The notes under the pieces were generated by a model, which searched no databases, was not told the origin of the DNA, and was given only the letters and a program-made list of their open reading frames with translations. Both the position numbers and the translations under genes were made by a program. From Astrocystis sublimbata (Eukaryota; Ascomycota; Sordariomycetes; Xylariales; Xylariaceae): a stretch of DNA of 64,000 bases. Where the stretch lies: contig JAJNNY010000035.1 in NCBI GenBank assembly GCA_022453515.1, positions 124,001-188,000 on the forward strand. The letters are read 5' to 3'. This document shows positions 24,927-35,000 of this stretch, piece after piece (position 1 is the stretch's first letter; every line of letters begins with the position of its first letter).

Positions 24927-25449
24927 ATTCTGTTAATCGGGATGGGATTCGGAAGCTTGTGCCCCTTACTAGGCCTTTGGCGATTGTTCCCCTGCTTCTG
25001 GGCCTCGAGTTGTTGATTGGTGTTTTCAAGCTCGGTAATATGTACCTGCACGGCTTGTAGGCAGTTATGTTGCAAGTTGAGCCATGCTGCCGTTGGGCCT
25101 CCGACTACACTGCTAGTGGGTGTTTGCGGTACGTTGGGCGCCATTGCTGGGATATCGATATTGTTCAGTCCTCATGACTATGATACTGAACGAGAGCTTT
25201 CAACATGTGATAACCGATCAACCCAGGGCCAAACGGACTGTAGAGCTTATCTTTGTAGGAAATATAATAAAGGAATCGTAATATCTTCGGCGCATGAGGG
25301 CAGCCACTGGCTGCAGTGGCAACTAGGCTCCATGCAAAGTGTGACCTGAGACGCACCCGATGGCCTTGAGATACAAAGCTATCTTGCCCTCCCCGCCTCA
25401 CGCCATCAAACGCCCTTTCCGCTTATCCTCTTTCAAAACACATTCATAC
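24927..25449. other. Spacer between a tail-anchored protein gene and a PKS remnant
   Basis: A minus-strand frame from 25144 to 24809 contains a short coiled-coil-like stretch (ITELENTNQQLEAQKQ) and overlaps the 3' end of the preceding gene. I do not call it a gene. Nothing else was seen. Confidence 0.45.
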
Positions 25450-25828
25450 CTAAGCTACATTGTTCTCCTTGAGCTTGCTCATGATTTGATTCGACAACTT
25501 TGCAATCGGGTTGTTTCCAAGAAGAATCAAGATGGGGATGGTGTGGTTGAACTTGCGAGACATCCAGTTCCGCATCGCGACTGAAATCAACGAGTCCATC
25601 CCGTAATTATTGCGAAAGGGTTTTCCTGGGCACGACATCATCCAACGATACCATGCATAGGTCCGATACCTTCGATCGCAGAATATCACAGATCCTGTCA
25701 GCTGCGTCCTTTACAGAAAGAGCCGCAATATCGACAAGACTGTCCTCTTTTCCCGCCTGGTCATGAACATTCCTCCCCGCTTGAAAAGACTGCCAAGGCA
25801 CCGATTTGTCTTGGAGCGGAAACAGCAG
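25450..25828 (-). pseudogene. Polyketide synthase C-terminal remnant (acyl carrier domain)
   Basis: Two adjoining minus-strand frames together match the linker and terminal acyl carrier domain of a reducing-type fungal PKS. The upstream part (25828-25610) has ALSVKDAADRICDILRSKV and DDVVPRKTLSQ. The downstream part (25620-25450) has YGMDSLISVAMRNWMSRKF and ends NQIMSKLKENNVA with a normal terminal stop. The Ser of GMDSL is the phosphopantetheine site. The frame breaks near 25608-25620, where a TAA sits just before the GMDSL block. A TAG at 25829-25831 closes the upstream side, and I found no ketoreductase or other PKS domain further upstream. This is therefore a relic of a lost synthase gene. 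Confidence 0.8.
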
Positions 25829-26180
25829 CTAAAGGGCGCTAGGAAGCGGCCCCTCATTTTCTGCAGCTCACGTTGCCTGCATGAAGCTACGCCTGGTTAG
25901 TTCCTAGCTGCTCACGTCCCCTGCATGGGTTGTCACTTACAAGCACCTTATTTAGAAATTGACTGGGAATGAGATTTGGGAATTATCAGGCAAAAGTGAC
26001 ATGTTCAACAGATATATAAACAGTTGTCGGAGATCAGTAGAGTGGCTTTCGATCATGTCGTCCACATCTTACTCTAATTCCTTGTGTTGCACACCCCAAG
26101 ACCATCCGCCTTCATTCATACCTGCCTACTCTCAAACCAAAGGGACCTGACCTCCCAGATCAACGAATTATCACAGCAAC
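25829..26180. other. SDR promoter region
   Basis: About 350 bp between the PKS remnant and the SDR start contain a TATATAAA element and no coding signal. Confidence 0.55.
26013..26020 (+). promoter_or_regulatory. TATA box of the SDR gene
   Basis: TATATAAA lies about 160 bp upstream of the SDR start at 26181, a plausible core-promoter position. Confidence 0.5.
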
Positions 26181-27501
26181 ATGGCCAGCTTGAAGTATAT
26201 GTGTCCCGGAGAGCCACTCCTCACCGAGTACAACCTCGGCTCGCAAGAAGGCAAGGTGAGCGGAACTCGACAGCTTTCTCGGTACCCATACGACTGAGCT
26301 TCACATTGCTTTCCCTTTCCTTGCATTCGCCCCTGAACTAACACTTGCGCCTCCTACATCATAGGTCTTTATCATAACCGGAGCGGGTACTGGTCTCGGC
26401 AAGGAGCTCGCAAAGATTCTCTACTCTAGGCACGCAAAAGTCTATATCGCGGCGCGCTCCGCGACCAAAGCGCAAGCCGCCATCACGGAGATCCGAGCGC
26501 TGTACCCGGCGTCGAAGGGGGAGCTCGTCTATCTGTTCCTCGACCTCGGCGATCTGTCGACCATCAAGAAGAGCGCCGCGTCCTTCCTCGCCAAGGAGAA
26601 GCGTCTCGACGTCCTCTTCAACAATGCCGGCGTCATGGTGCCCCCCGCAGGCTCCGTGACGGCGCAGGGCTGGGAGCTGCAGCTCGGCACGAACGTCCTG
26701 GGCACCTTCTTGCTCTCCCGCTGTCTCAATCCGGTGCTGGCGGCGACGGCAAAGTCGGGCGCCGCCGAGAGTAACTCGGTGCGCGTTGTGTGGGTGTCGT
26801 CAGCTGCCGCTGAGGACGCGCCGAAGCCGGCCATAGATTTCGAGAATATGGATTACAAAAGGCATGACGAGAGCCAGTGGCAGAAATACGCGCGTAGCAA
26901 GGCAGGCAATATCTTGCACGCGTGCGAGGCTGCAAGACGCAGTGAGCGGGAGGATGATGGAGTGCTCCATGTGGTAAGTGGACCGATTTTCCCGTTGCGA
27001 GTCCGGCCGTTTTGTTGTCGCTTTGGAGATGAGATCTAACGGCGATGAATCCCCTAGTCTCTTCATCCCGGGATATTCCCAACGGACCTGCAGCGCACAA
27101 TGCCCGGCTGGCAAGCTTATCTTGTAGTAAGTGGAATTCGTCATTGACTAGTGCACCGAACCATCCAGTCTCAGAAGGTCAGTGTTGATGTAAGTAGTAT
27201 GCTAACGTCTATGTTAGAAGATGATGGGCAAAGATCCCAAGTACGGCGCTTATACCCAGCTATATGCTGGACTAGATCGTAGTGTGACGAACGGTTCTTT
27301 TGGTACGTAACGCCTCTTTTATCTATATTTGGAGCAAAAATGAACAATGGCGAGGGAGGGTTTCGAAACTGACATCTTATGGGTCATCTTCTAGTTGGTC
27401 CATATGGAAAATTGATTAAGGCTCGAAATGATTTTTGCGAGGAACCGTTGGGAAGGATGTACTGGGAGTGGGCCGAGAAGCAGGTCGAATTGTTTATCTA
27501 A
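26181..27501 (+). CDS. Short-chain dehydrogenase/reductase (retinol-dehydrogenase-like)
   Basis: This NAD(P)-dependent oxidoreductase acts on an unknown hydroxyl or carbonyl substrate. Exons are 26181-26255, 26365-26973, 27058-27126, 27218-27302 and 27395-27501, giving 314 aa. The Rossmann motif TGAGTGLG is at about 30-37 and NNAG at about 111-114. The active site has Ser in VVWVSSA (about 170-171) and Tyr200-x3-Lys204 in YARSKAG. The post-catalytic loop reads HPGIFPTDLQR. The C-terminus ends EKQVELFI. The N-terminus before the Rossmann fold is short and soluble. It lies 350 bp from the PKS remnant and is convergent with a bZIP regulator, which suggests it once served a secondary-metabolite locus. 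The ORF is intact. Exon 4 and 5 borders are less certain than the core. Confidence 0.88.
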
Positions 27502-27639
27502 AGGTTTTGGGGGGTATCAGTGAGATCAGATGGAGGGAGTCTTGCCGAGGGGGGTTGGCTATTCCAATGTATATCAATAAGAGAGGCCACTCTTTCTTAT
27601 ATATGTTTTGTGGTTATCTTGTAGAATTATATTTCGTCA

Positions 27640-28908
27640 TCAGCTGCGCATCGCCCGCCACCACTCACTATTCCTCCACATATCTTCGTCAGTCAGCATC
27701 TCCCATTTCTTCAGAAACCACGGTGCCGCCTCCCAGCTCCGCTGATCCCACGGCGCGCCATGGCCACGGCCATGCATCGAGTCGCCGGCCGCAGAGCCCC
27801 AGCATCTGATGCCATCGTTCATCAAATCAAGACACAGCTCGTCGTCGTCGATGAGAGGCGGGTCATGCGCTATAGCGATACATAGGTTCGATCGGAACGC
27901 CGGCCACGGTATTACATCGAAGCTGGGGTGGTGTGGTATGGCCAGTTGCGCCGGCGTCGGCACCAAGTCGGGCTTGGTGCATAGTAACGCTTGTGGCGTC
28001 ACGGGTGCGTCAGCGTAGTCCATCAGGCTCGGGATCGGGATCCCAAGCAGCGTCGCGTTGGCGAAGAACGCTGAGCTGAGGGACATGGTCATGAACGTGA
28101 CGCGGTTGGTTAGCATGCTGTACTGTCGCGGCGCAAATACGATGCGTCGCATGATCTCCTCGCCGTCGCCGTCGCCGTCACCACCACCATCACCATCGTC
28201 GCGTAATATCGACGACGAGAGAGGCAAGCTTGCTAGCAGCTTCACGCCTGCTGCAAGGACAGTAATGACATCGACACTGTCACCTGTGACGGCGCGGACT
28301 TGCGCCAGCCAAACTCGCGTGGAAGCCTGCTTCGCATTCTCGAAAAGAAGCGAGTCCATGGGATAACCCAGTTTAATTAACCCGTACTTGACGACGTCGC
28401 GGAGGCCAAAGCATTCGCGCATCGCGATAATTTGAAACGTCTGGCGTTCGCGCGGCGTGATGGAGGTGAAGAGAGCGTGCACTCGCGGGAACAAGTCCAG
28501 AGCTAGGACTGTGTCATTGAGGTGGCTGTAAGTTGTGACTTGTCCCTTATTTGGCGGGTGATGAGGATGATCTGTTGGACTTGTGGGATATGCCAGGTTC
28601 AACAGCTGGTCACAGGGCACGAGCGCTTGCTGCTGCATGGAGTCTTGCTCTGTGTGTTCATGGCGACGTTGACTTATTTCAAATGCGTCCCACATGGGCG
28701 ACGCATCCGACGCTGTCAATGCTGCAATAGTCAAAGCCTCAAGCTTTTGCATCTTTTGCTTCTGTTTCGCCCCTGGTGTTCGATTCAGCATGCATCCCCT
28801 CTGCATGAAGCATTACGCGTGTACTGAGTTCTTACGATAGATGCGTTGCGCCGAGGCATTCTGAGCTCGACGCTTCACTACCCTCTCTGGCAGAGTCGTT
28901 GATTCCAT
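27640..28908 (-). CDS. bZIP-type transcription factor with DUF3425 domain
   Basis: Exons 28908-28836 and 28772-27640 give 401 aa. Exon 1 encodes the basic region, RRAQNASAQRIYR, with the invariant Asn17 and Arg25 in N-x7-R spacing and a Pap1-like NxxAQ core. The 63-nt intron splits the codon of Arg25. The leucine zipper after it (KQKMQKLEALTIAAL) is weak and short. The C-terminal half carries the DUF3425 pattern, including WPAFRSNLCIA, DLMNDGIRCWG, PWDQRSWEAAPWFLKKW and a Trp-rich end. A Gly/Asp repeat lies near the middle. Such proteins are common in fungal secondary-metabolite and stress loci. Its stop is only about 140 bp from the SDR stop. Confidence 0.85.
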
Positions 28909-29739
28909 GCTGTCGGACTTCTTACCAGCGCTATTGACGTTGAGTTTAAGGGTGATGAGATGAACGCGATTTGCAATAGATAGGTGGATTCAGTGGTATC
29001 GGATTGATTTAGTATCCAGGCGGCCTGCCCGGACTGCTTGAACAAGAGATTCATCAAAAAGTCGACAGGGGTATTGTGGCTTAGCCCCGAAGCCGACACC
29101 AATGTTTACTTAATTCTAGTCATGACCACTTAGTTCATCTTGGCATGTATATAGCACACTTAATCCGAATGAGTATCACATAACCTACTTATTATTTTTA
29201 GCAATTTCATCAAAAATCAAGAGATTAGTATGCTCTATCTCAAAGGAGACCTATATGCAATTTGCATAAAGTGTGATAGGATGCCGCTAAAGGCTCCCAG
29301 CTCGCTAGTCTAATTACTTCTCACTAGAGGGAGGACAGTCCTTGCTTGAGCTCTCAATGGACAATAAGCAAAGGAACATTGCGAACAGCAGATAAATACG
29401 ACCTTAATAATTACGGACAAGTCGTATATCACCATCTGATTGCTTATAAACTCGGATACCTCCATACTATAGTTCTTGTTTGTATACGAATGCAGCTGGT
29501 GGTAGTAACGCCTAGTCATACCGCGCTAACTGAGGAAGTTGGGAGGCAGCCAATATTGTAAAGGGTTAAGTTTATTCGTAAGTTTGAATGTGCCATACTG
29601 CAACAATAAAAAAGGAAATTACACATAGTAGGTAACTAAGTGCAGGGTAAGGCATAATAGTATCATACTTTGGTGTATCGTAGACTGAATAGTAAAGCTG
29701 CCTGGTTTTTGCCTCGATTATTTTCTGCCCGAGACATAC

Positions 29740-29962
29740 GTACCTAGGTGCATAAAACAATACTTGGTCGTTGGCGGGGTTGGCGCTATTGTTTATAGTC
29801 TAGAGATGCCTATTTTAGGTACTTTATGCAGTTGGCAATTGCCTTTTTACATAGGCAGATAATCTGCACATTTACACCGAAAGTCGAAGATCTGTGTGTT
29901 CAGGACGTGCTGTACTCTACTATCACCTCTTACTGGGAATGGCTGTCGGCCCCCAAAGATAT
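29740..29962. repeat. Dispersed repeat, copy 2
   Basis: This is the partner of 23782-24009 in the same orientation. Its central block reads GCCTATTTTAGG where copy 1 has ACCTATTCCAGG, and TTTATG where copy 1 has TTCGTG. All substitutions in the best-aligned blocks are transitions. It has a longer insertion between the two conserved blocks than copy 1. Confidence 0.75.
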
Positions 29963-30300
29963 GCATCTTGAACGCAGCTAGACTGACATTCTTACAGGTT
30001 TATCGATGCGGCAATTCTTTGACGAACTGCAATTTCCGAATGTATAGATTGATTGGGTCTCCTATCCTTGTCAGGTATTTGCGCAACATGCCGCGCTCTA
30101 ACAGGGTGCTATTGAGGACATCGATGGTATCCTATCGCATCGGTAGAGAAGTTTAGCTGCTTCATTGGCTTTTTTAATAGTAATGACGGCTCGGGAACTC
30201 GGTAGTGATCCTCAAACCGCAAAAGAGGAAGGCTTTGGATGTTCAAGGGAAGTGGTTGTTGAAAAAGCAGAATTGAGTGAACCCTCTCTGGGAACTTTCT

Positions 30301-30308
30301 TATATAAA
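30301..30308 (+). promoter_or_regulatory. TATA box of the anchored propeller gene
   Basis: TATATAAA lies about 90 bp upstream of the start at 30391, a good position for a core promoter. Confidence 0.5.
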
Positions 30309-30390
30309 TTGAGTGAAAGTACTACCGTCTTCAACTGTCAGTCATATCTTTCCTCATCGTTATCTATCCAATCGCTCGAGTTCTCACAAT

Positions 30391-32084
30391 ATGGATGACG
30401 CTAAACACCAAACCAGCTCACATGAACAAGTTGGCCTCGAGGTTCGGTATCCCGGACCTGAGCTGCAGGTCATACATCGTGAATGTGGGATAGAGGTACC
30501 CAATGCGGATCCTGAGGGACTGCATCCAGCTCAAAGTGAAGAGAAAACCGCACCCTCACCTCCAATAGGGTCATCAGCGAAGAAGGCTTATAGAAGATGG
30601 AGCACGAAGAAGCTTTTCTTGCTTGCGTTTGTGACTGTCGTTGTGTTTGCGGGTATCACCGTCGGCGCCGTTGTTGGAACTGCAAAGCAAAACAGATCTC
30701 AAACGACGTCAACCCCAGAACCGTCCTCAGCAACACCCTCGGCAAGTCCCAGGTAAAATAACAGCTATTTCGATCCTCTAAAACGTTCACCTACTTACAG
30801 CAAATTACTAGTGATTCCAACCGCGGATCGGCGAAGATGACAGGCAGTCCTACAAATGTATACCCTGGTCTCGCCCCAACTGCTGTTTCGGGGGGATATC
30901 CTCATCTTGAAGTTTATGCTCTGACGAATAACGGAACGTATTCAATATATCGCAAGTACAGAAGACAAGACGCAACTTCTGACAGCGACTTTGAACCTAA
31001 CGGGATGGGAATGGAGCTCGTAGGAGCTAGCATCGATGCAGATGCTATACCATCCATCGCATTGAATAACCGCGCCGCAGAAAATGCACCCACTAATCGA
31101 ACTTCTATTCATATCAACTCAGCTGGAAGGCTTTATCGAAAATATCATGACAAGGACCAACAATGGGTAAGTGATGTTCCTAGCAGCCCAATGTATAAGT
31201 AGCCCGTTACCTTTTTCTCGGGGTTATTCCTACAAATGGTACAGATAATAGACATATAACTGACACATTGCCGCCTCAAGAAATCCTCAGCAGACCCTGA
31301 TAATTGGGATACCTTCCCCGAACTCCCGGTGAGGAGCCCCCCTTATGAAGTCAGGTACGATGCCGAAACCCAAGTTATGAGAATCTTCTATCTAGCTCAG
31401 GGCAACAATGGCAATCTTGCGGCTTGGTATTATCTATGGCGCCCTGACCTGTGGCGAGATCCCCAACAGGTCCCCGGGCCAGACCTACAGAATATGACAA
31501 CTCCCGTGGTAGCATGGAACGGGGATGACTCGCGCCTGGATCTCTTCGCTGTGTCTAGCACAAACAGTCACCTACTCCATGCGTCCTATTCTTCCGATAA
31601 TGATTCATGGACCGACTTCGAGGACCTTCACGGCTGCGTCACGACCCCCCCTATCGCCGTATCGCGCAATCCAGGGTTAATCGATCTTGTCGCCCGTGGT
31701 GGTGATGGAGGACTATGGCATCTCGCGTATGACCACTCTGGTAGTGGTTGGGCGGACTGGAACCAAATCAGTGGCAGCACCAAGATTAAAGGCCAGCCGG
31801 ACGTCATAGGATCTGATGCTGATAGCTTGGATGTTTTTGCATGGGGCGCCGATGGAAACATCTTGCACAAGTCTTTCAACGAAGTATCTCAAAAATGGTC
31901 CCCCAATGACGGGTTTGAGATCTTGATAAATGGATCGTTCTCAGGCCCGCCGAAGGCTGTGAGCGATACGCCGGGCAGAATTCATGTTTTTGCATATGAC
32001 GACAAGAATCGACTAATATGGAAGACTTTAAGAAAGGGCATCAACAAGGCGCCAGTCACGCTGGCAGATGTTCCAATGGTCTGA
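30391..32084 (+). CDS. Membrane-anchored lectin-like beta-propeller protein
   Basis: Exons 30391-30752, 30812-31166 and 31281-32084 give 506 aa. The N-terminal about 70 residues are polar and end in a Lys/Arg cluster (KKAYRRWSTKK). One transmembrane helix follows at about 74-98, so a type II topology with a lumenal or extracellular C-terminus is likely. After a Thr/Ser/Pro stalk come repeated blades. The clearest four read LDLFAV..HLLHASYS..W, IDLVARGGDGGLWHLAYD..WADW, LDVFAWGADGNILHKSF..W and IHVFAYDDKNRLIWKTL. This pattern matches PLL-like and fucose-lectin-like propellers. Several N-x-S/T sites are present. Sugar binding is inferred. I chose ATG 30391 over an in-frame non-canonical upstream extension. 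Confidence 0.8.
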
Positions 32085-35000
32085 TGGTCTGATAGTCAAT
32101 GCTGGAAATATTGAGGGGTTGAGTATGATTGCATTGGTTTTCATCCATGACAAGGCAGATTTAAAGTACCGCATCTCTGGATTCGGCTATGTAGCGTAAC
32201 GCCCATCATCAAGTAGACTTTTAACTCGGTAGACGGTCGAGGGCAATGACAATATGAGATTAGTTTGCAATAAGTGTTCGATCATTAGGGCAAACATAGC
32301 TGTTACTTATTCACATTTCATGTACCAGACTTTTCAGCAATACTTACCTCGGGGTCAGGATGTGATTCTTACGATACTATCAGTTCAGGTGTCACCTTCA
32401 CCGAATTCTTGGGACCACCAGCTTCTTAGCGATTGACGTGATTCTCATCTGTAATACTATCTTCATGAATCCCCTCAATGCACAGGCGATGTGAGGTTTT
32501 AGGTCCTTACTCGACTGGATCGGCCGAGAACAGGGTCCAAATCGAACCAATTCTCACTTCATATTTGGCATGTGTAAGAACGGATCGAGACTTGTTATCA
32601 ATTTGTGATTAGTACAATTTTGAGTGAAAAGCAGGAGCAAGCCTGCTTCTGCTTGAGACTTCAAAGTAGATGGCATTGTTTCGAGAGCTGATGGACCCTA
32701 ACGAACTTGGGTATAGATAAGCATAATTAGATGATGCGCAACTTGGTACAATAAAGCAGGTCTGTGATCATTGCATTTGTGTTGCCATCCTGGTGAAGCC
32801 CCTGTGATCGAAGGGTGAAAAAAAATACCTGAAAATACACACTTGCCTCATCCATTTGATTCTTTAATTACTTGTAGGCAAGCGCAGCGTTGAGTAACCT
32901 GATTTGGCTTTAAAATGGTCATGTGTATGCTCTCATTTCTACGTGTTGCGATGAGAACACTGTACGCAGTTATCCTGCTGTGCCTTCAAAAGCCCCTATA
33001 CTCACTTAGTAATAGGATCGCTTCATTGTCGCAAGCCTAACTAATGAAAGTATGTTGTATTCGTGTCAATCATCACGTTAATGAGTGGCTGAGTATACCG
33101 TGCACCCCCTATTTTCTATGTATTAAGATAGTCCCGCTTGGGAAAACACACTATGGGATTCTAGAGAGCCGTGCCTAGCTAGATGGTTTTCGAATGTTCA
33201 TAGTGTGACGCGCTTTGGGTATAGTCGAGTACTACGGAGGCGGTCAAAGCGCGTGTTACAAAGATAAAGGGCAAATAAGTTTATAGCAGTAAGCTTGGCT
33301 TTTCGAGCATTTTCTGATGTTTAGAACGACTATGTGCAGTAGCTTTGAGATGGTGTAGCGCCGCGTGTATGTGAAGCTGCAAGTTGGTTAAATGTGATAG
33401 GAGCTATGGTAGCACTGGATTCAGGTCAAACCGTCCTCTGCACCGGCAAGTGTTGTTCTTACTTGTTACGGCCGACAAGATCGGACGATGCTAGTAACAT
33501 GGGCATTCAATTGGCGTGTTGATGGACTTCAGTCTGGTCGTTTCGGCCGTAAAAGTGTGTTCGGACCATCTGGTGCAAGGCACAGAATATGCATGGGCCA
33601 CGCTAATACCGCAACTCATCACTCTACGAAGCACGCTATATCGAGATACGTTGATAAGACCTCCATGGTTGAGATGGTAGTAATCACGCCGCGCAGGAAA
33701 AGATCATACTATACGAATCGTCAAGCTTGCTGGGGCGAGCTGGGGGTACGTAAATCTAGACAGGCTAGGTTAGCGAGATTGGCTTCAAGTCACCTGCAGT
33801 GAGCTCAAATGGTACAAGTATAATCGTACTACTCGTAGTGTGCATCGGCCATCGATTGTTCAAGAGCTTGTCAAAGTTCAAACAACTTGTTCATACACAT
33901 CCAGGTTCGCCTCGAAAAATCAGCTTACGACTGGTGACATTCCATCAAATTGCTAACTGGAGGATGGGGATGACCACGTTTAGTGCGGGTAGGTAGCTAC
34001 TCGTTGCCTTTCGTGGTAGAACCTACATCACACTAAACTAGTCGACGGCCCCTCAAACTGATCCAAGCGAAACTAATTGGAGCTGTTCCTGGAGAAAAGA
34101 AGTCCAGGCATAAGCGAATCCGATCTTGGCGAAGCTACTTGCCAAAGCGCAGGAGTCCCGGGTGCTGGACTAGCCACGTGAGGCTCACCTTGCTTGGACT
34201 ATAGAACTGATCTGCAATGTTGGGGATCTTTTCGGTGCTCTTCTAAGCCGATGTCTGAGCAGGTTGGCCGCAAACCCCCTCAGTATGAGATAACTCTGGT
34301 TCTGAAGTCAACGACTAGATGGCCTCTGATTTGGCCGGGGCAATACTCAGGGTCCTGTCATACCACACGTCACACCACATGGGGTAGGGGACTGACTGGG
34401 TAACAGTGCAAGCAGATCACTGTAGATCCATCTCACAATCACACCCATCCGCCAATATGCGCCGAGTCCGGAGGGCCGGAGGCGCGGTCGTATTGCGGCG
34501 AGGAATGGAGCAACGACAGACGTACGTACACATCACCCTTCGAGGATAGGCGAGCAGAATGATGCGCAACCAACGGTGCCCAATATACCAGAATACATCC
34601 TCATAGATCTCGCATCATGCAATCTAACCATTGACGATTCCGACAAAGCCGTCAAGGTGCTATGTGATAGTAGTACGTAGTCACCTGAAAACGCGCGATA
34701 TTGGGAAAATTCTACCGGCGGAAAAGCCTGTGTTTCACACTCCCACAATCTACGATCATCGGTTGGCTCCGTGGGCCAGATGCCAAGACCGGGGAGCCTT
34801 GTTGCTTGCTGACACCCTATGTAGGTAATACACGAAAAACAAAAGGCAAATAGTCGGTGAGTCGGTGATACGGGATGGGTGGCAAAAGCTCGCCATCGAG
34901 TCAACATCGTTTCACGAAGGTACAGCTGTAGTGTTACGTTTACTGAATTTTCATTTGACAGCTAAGGTCTCTCTCAATTGTGCATCATCAATTGATCCCG

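Larger units (their letters stand above)
28909..30390. other. Intergenic region with dispersed-repeat copy 2
   Basis: This 1.5-kb stretch looks A/T-rich by eye between about 29100 and 29800. It contains repeat copy 2 at 29740-29962 and a TATA element at the right end. No gene is supported. Confidence 0.55.

Noticed and set aside
33208..33254. 10-bp inverted repeat ACGCGCTTTG with a 27-nt loop
   Set aside because: The arms do not extend and no target-site duplication is visible. Such hairpins occur by chance in several kilobases of DNA.
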